A DNA stretch of 28,321 nucleotides from Deltaproteobacteria bacterium (lineage in GTDB: Bacteria > Myxococcota_A > UBA9042 > DTJE01). The number at the start of each line of letters is the position of its first letter. Positions within the stretch are counted from its first letter, which is position 1. The notes beneath the pieces were generated by a model. The model saw nothing but the letters and a program-made list of their open reading frames with translations, was not told the origin of the DNA and searched no databases. The position numbers and the translations under genes are program-made. Below, one piece after another: positions 7,272 through 15,188 of this stretch. The stretch is taken from assembly GCA_016784945.1 (NCBI GenBank), contig JADHTP010000010.1, positions 1 through 28,321 on the forward strand, in the 5' to 3' direction.

Positions 7272-8327
7272 ATGGCGGACGAATTGAAGGTGGGCATCAA
7301 CGGTTTCGGCCGGATCGGCAGGCTCGTCACGCGGGCCATGCTCGAACAGGGCGGTTTCCGCATCATGGCCATCAACGACATCATCAATCCTGCTGACTAC
7401 GCCAAGGGCGTACACTTCATGGGCAAGCTGTTCGAGTTTGATTCCACCCATGGACGTTACAACGGCACCGTGGACCTGACCGATCGTCAGATCGTGGTGG
7501 ACGGCCAGCCTATCGAGGTCCTTTCTCATGACTCTCCCGAAGAGATCCCCTGGGCCGATCACGACGTGGACTACGTCATCGAGTCCACGGGCGTATTTCG
7601 CAAAAGGGCGCAGATCGAAGGGCACTTCGCCGGCGGCGGCGTCAGGAAGGTCCTGCTGACCGTACCCCCCAAGGACACCATCGACGCCCTGGTCGTGCTG
7701 GGCGTCAACGACGAGGCCTTGAAGGCCGATCACCGGATCATCTCCAACGCTTCCTGCACCACCAATTGCCTGGCCCCCGTGGTCAAGGTTCTGCACGAAA
7801 ACTTCGGCCTCGTCCGTGGTCTGATGACCACCGTGCATGCCTACACGGGCGACCAGAAGATCCTGGACGTGGTCCACAAAAGCGACCTGCGCCGGGCCCG
7901 CAGCGCCGCCGCCAACATCATTCCCACCACCACCGGGGCCGCCCGCACCATCGGCAAGATCATGCCCGAACTCGAAGGCCGCCTCGACGGGATGGCCGTT
8001 CGCGTCCCCGTGCCAGACGGTTCCCTGGTTGACTTCACCTGCGAACTGGAACGGATCCAGGTGCGAAAGCCGGGCGAAATGAAAGACGAAATCAACGCCG
8101 CCATAAGGGCCGCGGCCGAGGGACCGCTGGCGGGAATCCTGGAGTATTCCGAGGATGCCCTGGTGTCTTCGGACATCGTCCACAATCCCCATTCCTCCAT
8201 CTTCGACGCCGCGAGCACCATGCCCATGGCCGGCAGCCGGATGGTGAAGGTGGTGGCCTGGTATGACAACGAATGGGGTTATTCCTGCCGCTGCGTCGAC
8301 CTGCTAAAGAAGGCAGCCAACCTCTAG
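7272..8327 (+). CDS. gap: Type I glyceraldehyde-3-phosphate dehydrogenase
   Basis: A 351-residue phosphorylating GAPDH, converting glyceraldehyde 3-phosphate, phosphate and NAD to 1,3-bisphosphoglycerate in glycolysis or gluconeogenesis. It has the Rossmann motif NGFGRIGR (10-17) and an Asp after the second strand (IND, D36) typical of NAD preference. The catalytic segment SNASCTTNC has C162, the partner histidine is H189, and NIIPTTTGAA (215-224) and the C-terminal WYDNEWGY (330-337) are all present. Compared with familiar GAPDHs, the stretch between IND and FDSTHGR seems about 6 residues longer. ATG 7272 is set by GAGGTG at 7261-7266 and by the family N-terminus; the same frame is open far upstream but that part is non-coding. 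The gene is monocistronic, with its own promoter. Its TAG overlaps the stop codon of the opposite-strand gene on a shared CTAG. Confidence 0.97.
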   Translation: MADELKVGINGFGRIGRLVTRAMLEQGGFRIMAINDIINPADYAKGVHFMGKLFEFDSTHGRYNGTVDLTDRQIVVDGQPIEVLSHDSPEEIPWADHDVDYVIESTGVFRKRAQIEGHFAGGGVRKVLLTVPPKDTIDALVVLGVNDEALKADHRIISNASCTTNCLAPVVKVLHENFGLVRGLMTTVHAYTGDQKILDVVHKSDLRRARSAAANIIPTTTGAARTIGKIMPELEGRLDGMAVRVPVPDGSLVDFTCELERIQVRKPGEMKDEINAAIRAAAEGPLAGILEYSEDALVSSDIVHNPHSSIFDAASTMPMAGSRMVKVVAWYDNEWGYSCRCVDLLKKAANL

Positions 8328-9967
8328 AAAGGCATCAGCAGGGGCGCGGATCGGAACTCCCGTGCCAGGATCTCCCCGCCATGGTGGAAAACCGACAGGC
8401 AATGCCCCTCCACGCGAAGACGGTCACCTGACCACAAGGCCGACATGACTTCCCGCTGGAAACGTGACTTGTCGGGGCCGGTCCCGGCCGGTGGCCTGGC
8501 GCCCAGACGATCCGCCACGGTGTAGGTCAGGCCCTGGCCATCGGAATCCGGTTCACCGGTGAAGGCCACACAGCGGTCGGCGTCCACGAAAAGGACGGTC
8601 CGTCCCAGCAGATTCCCGGCGGTCCCGTCCAGGTAGGGAAAGATGCCCGTCAGGGAACCCGCGATGCGGTGGGCCAGTTCACGGCTGGGCCGGCAGTCGA
8701 AACTGCAGGGAACGTGGGGCACCAGGGTCAGGGGCGACCGCGGATCCAGGCAGTTCAAACGCCAGTCGAAGGCCCTGCTCCGCTTGAAGGCCGCCCGCAG
8801 CAGGTCCGTGGTGGTGGCCGTGGAACCGGCGTCCACGAAGGCCTGGACACAGCAGTCGGGATACCCAAGGATTCGGCCCATGGCCCGGGCAAAGACGTCG
8901 GCCCCCATTGGGCGAGCCCCCTCTTCCGCGTTGACGTAGGCACGCTCCAGGCTGGCGGCCTCCTCGACCCGGTCCGCAACAGGTGAAAAAAAGACGTGGG
9001 ACAGCTTCCAGCGGGATGGACCACCGGATCCGCCGTCACAATCGGCGGGTGCCTCCCCCGGGTCCACCACCCGCACCTCGAGCCTGAGCCCGGCAAGCCA
9101 CTCCACCTGTCGATCCAGGTCGCCCCGGGGCACCACCATGCGGCCACAGGGCCTGGCGCCGGCCAGCACCCCCTGCACGTGGACCCGTCCGCTCACGAAG
9201 GTCGGGGGATGGGACCGGTTTCGGGCCCAGGTCTTCAGGGGACTGGGCCCACGCTCGTGGTCCGACACGTAGGGGCGGGTTTCCAGTTCCTTTCCGGACG
9301 CAAGCACATCACGGGGAAATCCGTCGCAGGCCAGGGCAAGACTGCACCGCCGGCAGGTCTCGAGGAAGACCCTGTCCGGCCTTTCGAATCGCAGATCCAG
9401 GTGGCCGGGAGGGACAAAAGCATCCAGCGCGTTGGCCAGCACCTTGCCTGGGTCCAGCCCGGGCAGTCCGCACAGCGGCAGTCCCCGAATCGAGAGGCGT
9501 CGATAGCTCCCGCAGAGATTCTCGACACGCCGATCCAGCCCGCCCAGCGGTGTGTCGGCCGCACATTCCAGCACGGCCTCGTCCGCCCCGCAGGGATTGG
9601 GGTCCAGGTCGGCCCAGGCAACGTCATCGCCCCCGACTTCAAGGACCAGCGCCACGTGGGCCAGCCCCCCGGTCTCACCCAGGGCCCGGATGCCGTCCGC
9701 GGGCAGTTCGGCGGGCAGTTTCAGTTCCAGTTCATCGGCACCCGCCCGGACAAGGCTTTCCAGGGAACCGAGGGACGGCGACGGCCCCCTGGACCGGATC
9801 CTCACCCGCCTGAATCCACCTTCTCGCGCCCTGGACACGACATCGGAAAGGGCCGCCTCATCGCCCTCCGTCCAGGGCAGGACAAGGCGGTCCCTCTTCC
9901 CGGCCGGCAGGTCCTCCCACGACGGGTCATGGAGGTCCCCAAGGATCGTGACAAGCAGGGGCGTCAT
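8324..9967 (-). CDS. DUF483-like protein with degenerate radical-SAM-like N-terminal region
   Basis: A 547-residue Cys-rich protein. Residues about 35-220 show the alternating strand/helix pattern of a radical SAM barrel and end with IRGLPLCGLPG (160-170) and CRRCSLALACDGFP (205-218), as in the C-terminal auxiliary Cys motif of many radical SAM enzymes. The N-terminal CxxxCxxC that binds the SAM iron-sulfur cluster is absent, so catalysis by that route is unlikely. Residues about 350-430 contain ILGYPDCCVQAF (366-377) and HVPCSFDC (418-425), which match my recollection of the DUF483 family. Function is unknown; a metal- or cluster-binding role is inference. ATG 9967 overlaps the upstream stop by ATGA, so translation is coupled to the gluzincin gene. 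This is the last gene of the exbD-tonB operon and converges on GAPDH. Confidence 0.72.
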   Translation of the reverse strand: MTPLLVTILGDLHDPSWEDLPAGKRDRLVLPWTEGDEAALSDVVSRAREGGFRRVRIRSRGPSPSLGSLESLVRAGADELELKLPAELPADGIRALGETGGLAHVALVLEVGGDDVAWADLDPNPCGADEAVLECAADTPLGGLDRRVENLCGSYRRLSIRGLPLCGLPGLDPGKVLANALDAFVPPGHLDLRFERPDRVFLETCRRCSLALACDGFPRDVLASGKELETRPYVSDHERGPSPLKTWARNRSHPPTFVSGRVHVQGVLAGARPCGRMVVPRGDLDRQVEWLAGLRLEVRVVDPGEAPADCDGGSGGPSRWKLSHVFFSPVADRVEEAASLERAYVNAEEGARPMGADVFARAMGRILGYPDCCVQAFVDAGSTATTTDLLRAAFKRSRAFDWRLNCLDPRSPLTLVPHVPCSFDCRPSRELAHRIAGSLTGIFPYLDGTAGNLLGRTVLFVDADRCVAFTGEPDSDGQGLTYTVADRLGARPPAGTGPDKSRFQREVMSALWSGDRLRVEGHCLSVFHHGGEILAREFRSAPLLMPF

Positions 9968-10911
9968 TGCACCTCGTAGGGGTCGATCCCCCTCTTCCTG
10001 GCCTGTTCCCGTACCCGGTCGATCTCTTCCTGGATGGCCCAGGCCTGCCTCTTCAGGGCGACCCTTCGCCGCTTGACCAAGTACGCGTACAGGAAAAGCA
10101 GGGTCACGAGAACCCAGAGGACAGCGGTGCTGGACAGTATCCACAGGAGGGCCGATGCCGGATCCAGGGTGTCCTCGAACCGGTCCCACCATGCGGACAC
10201 GGAACCGTCGAAGACCCGGTTGAAGGCCAGGTCGAAGGGCATCCCGGCGCGCACCTCGGTCAGCAGGGAGGGGATGGCGTCCCGACCGCCGTGATGGTGC
10301 AGGTACCGAACGAACAGCATGGACTGGGCGTAGGCCAGGTGGACCGTCGGGGGGTCCACGGGGAAGGAGTCCACGAGGCGTTCCAGTGGAATGTAGGAAC
10401 CCGTCGCAGCGGCGCCCATGGCGGTTTTGAGCCGTTCGCCGACCTGTTCCGAGGCCACTAGCATGGCGAATCCTTCGTTGAACCAGCGAGGGACGCTGCG
10501 ACCATCCAGGGCCGTTCGAAGGTAGATGTGGGCCAGTTCGTGCACGAAGGTGTCCGCGACCTTGAAAACCTCGTTGCCCCGGGCGGAAAGCACCACGAGG
10601 TCCCGACTCGACAGGGCCAGTCCGGCCACCCAGTCACGTACGGGCCGCCGGGTACCCACCATCTGCATCATGGATTCTTCGTTGGACGCGATGCGGACCT
10701 CGATCACGCGGTCGTCCCGGGTGCCCAGCAGGTTCAACACGTAGCCCCGTTCGGACTCGGCGGTTTTGGCCAGTTGCTCTGCGACACCCACGGAACCGGA
10801 ATCCGGCACGAACCGGAAATGGCTGGTACGTATCTCGGCCCCGGCGTCACGGCCCCATGGGAGGGCCAGAACCAGGGCAATCACTGCCAGTATGATTGAA
10901 AGGCGGTTCAT
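9964..10911 (-). CDS. Membrane-anchored gluzincin (peptidase MA-like) metalloprotease
   Basis: A 315-residue exported zinc protease. The N-terminus is a signal peptide (hydrophobic 4-18, likely cleavage after AGA near 25). The catalytic motif HELAH is at 124-128 and the downstream glutamate ligand is in WFNEGFA (E146), the gluzincin arrangement of the peptidase MA-like family. A transmembrane helix lies at about 254-279, followed by a basic coiled tail (280-315) that should be cytoplasmic, so the catalytic domain faces the periplasm. Start and stop overlap the neighbours by 4 bases each (ATGA), placing it in the middle of a tightly coupled operon after tonB. The substrate is unknown. It may process an envelope protein served by the ExbD/TonB pair, which is inference from position only. 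Confidence 0.85.
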   Translation of the reverse strand: MNRLSIILAVIALVLALPWGRDAGAEIRTSHFRFVPDSGSVGVAEQLAKTAESERGYVLNLLGTRDDRVIEVRIASNEESMMQMVGTRRPVRDWVAGLALSSRDLVVLSARGNEVFKVADTFVHELAHIYLRTALDGRSVPRWFNEGFAMLVASEQVGERLKTAMGAAATGSYIPLERLVDSFPVDPPTVHLAYAQSMLFVRYLHHHGGRDAIPSLLTEVRAGMPFDLAFNRVFDGSVSAWWDRFEDTLDPASALLWILSSTAVLWVLVTLLFLYAYLVKRRRVALKRQAWAIQEEIDRVREQARKRGIDPYEVQ

Positions 10912-11906
10912 TGAGGCCTGCGCCAGAAGAACCGCGACTTGGACGAGGACAGGTCCAGCAGAAAACCGAAGCTGAACGAGATCCGGCCTCTTTCGTCCGC
11001 CAGGCCCCCCGGGGGATTGGGGAATGGCGAGGCCTTCCTGAAGGACGCCATGGCCTCCTTGTCAAGGAACGGGAGACCGGACTCGCGGGTCACTTCCATC
11101 CTCTGCACCATCCCCTTGGCGTCCAGCGTGACCGACAGGACCGTCAGCCGGTCCTTCTGTCCATAGATCTTCCCATAGGGATCCCTCGATCGATAGACGG
11201 GGCCCGGTTCCCATTCCTCCCGGACCCGGTCCTTCACCCGTTGGAAGAAGTCCCAGTACTTGAAGCTCCGGGAATTGAGCAACGTGGTGTCGCCTTCTTC
11301 CCTCACACCCAGCATGGCGTCATCGGACATGAACATGCCCCGTCCACCCGCAGCCATGGCACTGGCCCCGGGGGTACCGCCAATGGTGGGCATGAGCAAC
11401 CGGTTCAGACCCGCCAGACCCTTCAGGCCCGTCGGGGTTTCCGTCTCACGCTTGGGGACGGCCTCCACCTTGTCGGCTTCCTTTTGCCTGCGCCCGGGCC
11501 GTGCGGGCGTGGTGGCCTTTTTCGAGGGGGCCTTTCGCGCACGGGCCGCTTCCCTGTTCTTGCGACCCCGGTGCCGGGTTTTCTGTTCCTTTTCCACGCG
11601 GGTGTCGTACTGGCTGAGGAAGCGGGCCTCCTTCGGGACCTCTTCCTTGACCGGTTTCGGCAGGTCCACCACCTGGCCCTTGAGAGGTGTTTTGCTTTTG
11701 CGCAGGCGCAAGGCGGTGGGCGGCTTCTTGTCCAGCAGTTTCAGGCTGACGAGGTCGGCCCTGGTCTCCTCGGGCCGTTCCATGTTCCACAGCCACAATC
11801 CCAGGAGGACGTGCAGAAGGAGGGAGAGGGCAAGGCCCAGCCACACCTGGCTGGAGCCACTGTCCCGCCGCGGTTTTTTCATGGAGTCTGGGCGTATGGT
11901 GCTCAT
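10908..11906 (-). CDS. TonB family energy-transducing protein
   Basis: A 332-residue TonB-like protein. A short cytoplasmic N-terminus precedes one transmembrane anchor (about 21-40, with the histidine H32 inside it). A long Lys/Arg/Pro-rich periplasm-spanning linker (about 45-160) follows, then a Gly/Met-rich joint (170-195) and a C-terminal TonB-type domain (about 222-320), where VLSVTLDAKGMVQRMEV and the following G-L-P-FLDKEAMASFRKASPFPNPP are diagnostic. TonB normally uses proton-motive force harvested by ExbB/ExbD to move outer-membrane transport or gliding machinery. ATG 11906 lies 13 bases after the exbD stop; ATG 11882 in frame is an alternative. It overlaps the next gene by 4 bases. 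The linker is more basic than proline-rich, as in myxobacterial TonB-like motility or transport proteins. Confidence 0.88.
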   Translation of the reverse strand: MSTIRPDSMKKPRRDSGSSQVWLGLALSLLLHVLLGLWLWNMERPEETRADLVSLKLLDKKPPTALRLRKSKTPLKGQVVDLPKPVKEEVPKEARFLSQYDTRVEKEQKTRHRGRKNREAARARKAPSKKATTPARPGRRQKEADKVEAVPKRETETPTGLKGLAGLNRLLMPTIGGTPGASAMAAGGRGMFMSDDAMLGVREEGDTTLLNSRSFKYWDFFQRVKDRVREEWEPGPVYRSRDPYGKIYGQKDRLTVLSVTLDAKGMVQRMEVTRESGLPFLDKEAMASFRKASPFPNPPGGLADERGRISFSFGFLLDLSSSKSRFFWRRPQ

Positions 11907-11919
11907 GCCCGACCGTCCG

Positions 11920-12342
11920 TTACAGAGGTTCCTCGACCTTGTGCTCCACCGAGGCGGCAAAATTTTTCACCCCCAGGGATCGCAAGGTGTCGATGACCTC
12001 CATCACGCGGCCATAGGGCACTTCCTTGTCGCCATCCACCACGGCCTGCACTCCCGGGTTTTCCTTCAGGAGGGCGGGCACGCGTGTGCGCACCTCGGGG
12101 AGTGTGACCTTGTCGCCATTGAGCAACAAGGCACCGTCAGGGGCCACCACCACGGCCAGGGTCGTCACACTCACGTCCTGCCCGGTGGCGGCCTCGGGAA
12201 GCTTCACCTCGATGGCCCGCTTGGTTATATAGGTTGCAGTCACCATGAAGATGATCAGCAGGACCAGCATGACGTCCACCATGGGCGTCACGTTGATCTC
12301 CGTGATCAGTCCTTCCTCACAGTCGCTATCCGTCGACGCCAA
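11920..12342 (-). CDS. exbD: ExbD/TolR family biopolymer transport protein
   Basis: A 140-residue ExbD/TolR protein, the part of the proton-driven motor that works with ExbB/TolQ and TonB/TolA in the inner membrane. The signature ITEINVTPMVDVMLVLLIIFMV spans 13-34; the protonated aspartate is D23 in the single transmembrane helix (about 18-38), and a periplasmic alpha/beta domain follows (60-140). The start is a TTG at 12342 with AGGAGGTGCGAA directly upstream, an ideal ribosome binding site; no ATG lies nearby in this frame. It heads a four-gene operon. ExbB/TolQ is missing from the operon and the window, so the motor channel must be encoded elsewhere. Confidence 0.93.
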   Translation of the reverse strand: MASTDSDCEEGLITEINVTPMVDVMLVLLIIFMVTATYITKRAIEVKLPEAATGQDVSVTTLAVVVAPDGALLLNGDKVTLPEVRTRVPALLKENPGVQAVVDGDKEVPYGRVMEVIDTLRSLGVKNFAASVEHKVEEPL

Positions 12343-12359
12343 TTCGCACCTCCTGATCA

Positions 12360-12390
12360 ATACTATCGGTCTTGTACCCTGCCCGGTCAA
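12360..12390 (-). promoter_or_regulatory. Possible promoter of the exbD-tonB operon
   Basis: On the minus strand, TTGACC (12390-12385, 5 of 6) precedes TAGTAT (12365-12360, 4 of 6) by 19 bp, longer than ideal. The divergent TPR gene starts at 12460 and has only a weak match, TTGCTT (12406) with TATTCT (12430), so the two divergent promoters would nearly abut. Confidence 0.3.
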
Positions 12391-12459
12391 GTGACGAGGT
12401 TCGGGTTGCTTTACCGGGCGAACAGTGACTATTCTCTCGAAGCCCCATCGAGGTGCGTC

Positions 12460-13617
12460 ATGAATAAACGACCCGTCGCCGTCATCCTGGCCGCCCTGGT
12501 CGCCGCAGGACTGCTGGTTCCGCTGGCCTGGACGCAGTGGTCCCGCTTCGCCCGGGACCAGGAGGACCGCGACACCCTGGTCCGGTTCACGACCCTGTCC
12601 GAAACCGCCTTCGAAGCGGGCGATCCGGCGAAAGCGCTGGTCGCACTCAATCGGGTCCGGGGCTCCCGTTTCTTCAGCGCCGCCCTGATGAACCGCCTGT
12701 CCCGGTATCGCGTCCACATTCTGGCATGGGACCCGGAAGAAATGGCTTCGACCAATGCCCGGGAGGTGCTGCTGGATATCGAACTGACCGAAGAGTCCTT
12801 CCCGGGGGACCGGGCCACCACGCTCGCCGCTCGCGGGCACCTGGAACTGACTTCCAGGGCCATGGAAAAGGCAAGAAGCCTGTACGAAGAAGCCCTGGCC
12901 GCCGAACCCGACAACGGGCCCGCCCACTTGGGCCTGGCCCTCCTGTACCGGTCGGAAGGCGATGACATCGCTCTGTCGGTCAGGCACCTGAGAGCACTGC
13001 TGGAGATCCGGCCCACGGCGGTCAAGTACCGGGAACTGCTGGGCTCCATTTACCTGTCGAAAAACGACATGGATTCGGCCATTGCGGAACTGGAAGCCTC
13101 GCTGAAGGTCAGGGACGGACCACGGACACGGGCGAACCTGGGGCGGGCGCTGCTGTCCAAGGGCCGGTTCGAGGAGGCGGCCAGACACCTGACAAGGGCC
13201 ACGCGCATGGAACCGGACGATCTGGAGTCATGGGCCGACCTGGGTCAGGCCCACCTCCTGCTCGACAACTACCACGACGCCGAATCGGCCCTGCGCACGG
13301 CCCTGGACATCCGGCCCACGCCGGCCGTCCAGATGCGGCTGGCCACCTTGCTCAACGTCCAGAAACGCTATTACGAAGCCTTCGGGATCCTGAGGGAACT
13401 GGCCGCGGCAAACGACCGCGAGCCCGTGGTCCGCCTGGAGATGGCCATAGCCCTGAAGGGCCTGGGAAAGCCCCGGGATGCCGCTGCCATCTGTCGGGAA
13501 CTGCTGTCCCTCGCCGAGCCCGATGACGAGACCCTGTCCATGATCTTCAAGCAACTCAAGCAAAGGGCCTCCGCACTGCTGGGGAGCCTGGAATCCCACC
13601 AGGGGGAAAGTCCATGA
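12460..13617 (+). CDS. Membrane-anchored or secreted TPR repeat protein
   Basis: A 385-residue protein with an N-terminal hydrophobic helix (about 6-24), acting as signal anchor or signal peptide, followed by tetratricopeptide repeats. Recognisable TPR units lie at about 127-160 (ARSLYEEALAAEPDNGPAHLGLALLY), 195-225, 228-260 and 262-295, with the usual alternating small and aromatic positions. TPR proteins are scaffolds for protein assembly. ATG 12460 has GAGGTG 5 bases upstream. The stop overlaps the next start (ATGA), so it is translationally coupled to the PqqD-like/YkgJ gene. It is divergent from exbD. Its partner is unknown; the exbD-tonB operon on one side and the Cys-cluster protein on the other are the best candidates. 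Confidence 0.85.
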   Translation: MNKRPVAVILAALVAAGLLVPLAWTQWSRFARDQEDRDTLVRFTTLSETAFEAGDPAKALVALNRVRGSRFFSAALMNRLSRYRVHILAWDPEEMASTNAREVLLDIELTEESFPGDRATTLAARGHLELTSRAMEKARSLYEEALAAEPDNGPAHLGLALLYRSEGDDIALSVRHLRALLEIRPTAVKYRELLGSIYLSKNDMDSAIAELEASLKVRDGPRTRANLGRALLSKGRFEEAARHLTRATRMEPDDLESWADLGQAHLLLDNYHDAESALRTALDIRPTPAVQMRLATLLNVQKRYYEAFGILRELAAANDREPVVRLEMAIALKGLGKPRDAAAICRELLSLAEPDDETLSMIFKQLKQRASALLGSLESHQGESP

Positions 13618-15167
13618 AGGAAAACGCCGAAACCGTTCCCCGGCTGCGAAGGGACCTTGCCTGGGACGAGTCCACGGAAGATGGCAAGACGGTGTTCCGT
13701 ATCGTGGACGAGCGGTTAGGCAGGCGTCTCAAGGTGGACCACCGGGGCCACGAGGTTGCCAGGTTGCTGGACCGCCCGCAAACCACCACCGAACTCCTGT
13801 CCCGGATCGCCGAAACCGCCGGCGGCCCCATGAAACCCGACGCGCTGCGCCGGGTGCTGGCCTCCTTCGAAGGGCTCGGTCTGCTGGATTCGGGCAACCT
13901 GTCCACGGCCAGGGGCGAGGTCCAGGAGGGACGCGCGACCCGTGGGAAGCAGGGCGACGACCAGGACGTTACCGTGCCCCTGGTGGTGGACCCGGACCTG
14001 AGATTCACCTGCACATCCTGCGGTTCCTGCTGCGTGGGCGTCAACATCGGCCCGGTGACGGAGGATATCGTCGGAAACCTGGAAGACCACGCTGACGAGA
14101 TCCGCACCGGCAAGGGTTCGGGACGGGGCCTGTTCTTTTCCATGGTCCCCGAGGGCGAAGAACGGGAGATCCGGGTCTGTCAGTCCATGAACGGGGCGTG
14201 CATGTTCCTCGATCCCGACGGTCTGTGCCGTGTCCACCGCCGGCTCGGCACCGAGGCCAAGCCCCATGTCTGCCGGCTCTTCCCATACCGCTTCGTGCTG
14301 GGCCCCGACGGCATCCACGTGGGGTTGCAGATGGAATGCCGCGAAATGCTGGAGGCCTCCCGGGGGCAACGGGTCCGGGACCAGGAACCGGCCCTGCGCG
14401 AACTGCTGAAACTGGTTCCCACCGTGCCCTCCGTGCGACCCTTCGTTTCCCTGGACGGCGAACTGGCGATCCCCTACGACGAATACGAGGCCCTGGAAAA
14501 GTCCATCCTGGCGGCGGTGAGGGCGGCAGACGGCGGGGGATTCACGCGGATCCTGGCCGGCTTCGAGGTCCTGGCGAAAAGGTGCGAGACGGGCGGCTTC
14601 CCCGTGCCTCCCCCCAGCGAACCGGCGGACCTGCGGGTGGCGTTCTATTCCCTGGTCGGGGAGGTGGGTGAAACCCTGGTGCAGCTCAAGGAAAGCTATT
14701 CCGAGGAAGGCGGCCGGATCCGCTTTCACACGGGAAACCTGGATCTGCTGGTGGAAGCCCTCACGGACGTTCCGCTCTTCGCGGGCACCGTGTTCGCGGA
14801 CGAGGAGGGTGAGGCCGCGCGTTTCGCCCTCATGGTCACTGAAAACTTCTGGTCATCCAAGGAAGAGGCCCTGGCCCCGGCCGAGGTGGTCACTGCGGCG
14901 GCGGGCCACGGATTCCACTGGTTCCTGGCACGGGCCCTGGCCGTGTCCCGTGCCCGACAGGTCCACCGGCGCTACCCCACGGAAAGGGACCTGATGGATG
15001 GCTGGGTGAGCACCCACATGATGCTGCGCAACAAGCGCATCCGGGAAGCCCTGGGACAGTTCGAGGAGCCCATTCGACGTCTCTTCGGCCACGAACTGGT
15101 CAACCTGGTCGAGGGACGCCGGGACCTGGAGCAGGTCAGCAGCCGCACCGATTTCTATCTGTTCTGA
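13614..15167 (+). CDS. YkgJ-type cysteine-cluster protein with PqqD-like N-terminal domain
   Basis: A 517-residue protein. Residues about 15-95 resemble a PqqD-type winged helix (RiPP recognition element-like): a beta-rich start, then RGHEVARLLDRPQTTTELLSRIA and a final helix ending EGLGLL. Residues 131-225 are the zinc/iron-chelating YkgJ/FliB-type cluster: FTCTSCGSCC (C133, C136, C139, C140), then C189, C196, C205 (GLCRVH) and C220 in HVCRLFPY. The remaining roughly 290 residues have no motif I recognise. FliB members methylate flagellin lysines, but most YkgJ proteins are uncharacterised. ATG 13614 has AGGGGGAAAG upstream and overlaps the TPR stop. No precursor-peptide gene is visible, so the PqqD-like part may have another role. 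Confidence 0.78.
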   Translation: MKENAETVPRLRRDLAWDESTEDGKTVFRIVDERLGRRLKVDHRGHEVARLLDRPQTTTELLSRIAETAGGPMKPDALRRVLASFEGLGLLDSGNLSTARGEVQEGRATRGKQGDDQDVTVPLVVDPDLRFTCTSCGSCCVGVNIGPVTEDIVGNLEDHADEIRTGKGSGRGLFFSMVPEGEEREIRVCQSMNGACMFLDPDGLCRVHRRLGTEAKPHVCRLFPYRFVLGPDGIHVGLQMECREMLEASRGQRVRDQEPALRELLKLVPTVPSVRPFVSLDGELAIPYDEYEALEKSILAAVRAADGGGFTRILAGFEVLAKRCETGGFPVPPPSEPADLRVAFYSLVGEVGETLVQLKESYSEEGGRIRFHTGNLDLLVEALTDVPLFAGTVFADEEGEAARFALMVTENFWSSKEEALAPAEVVTAAAGHGFHWFLARALAVSRARQVHRRYPTERDLMDGWVSTHMMLRNKRIREALGQFEEPIRRLFGHELVNLVEGRRDLEQVSSRTDFYLF

Positions 15168-15188
15168 ACCGCTGTTTTCGCGGGAATT

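Noticed and set aside
13614..13900. RiPP biosynthetic cluster based on the PqqD-like domain
   Set aside because: No precursor peptide, no intact radical SAM enzyme with CxxxCxxC and no dedicated transporter is visible in the window, so I keep only the domain observation.
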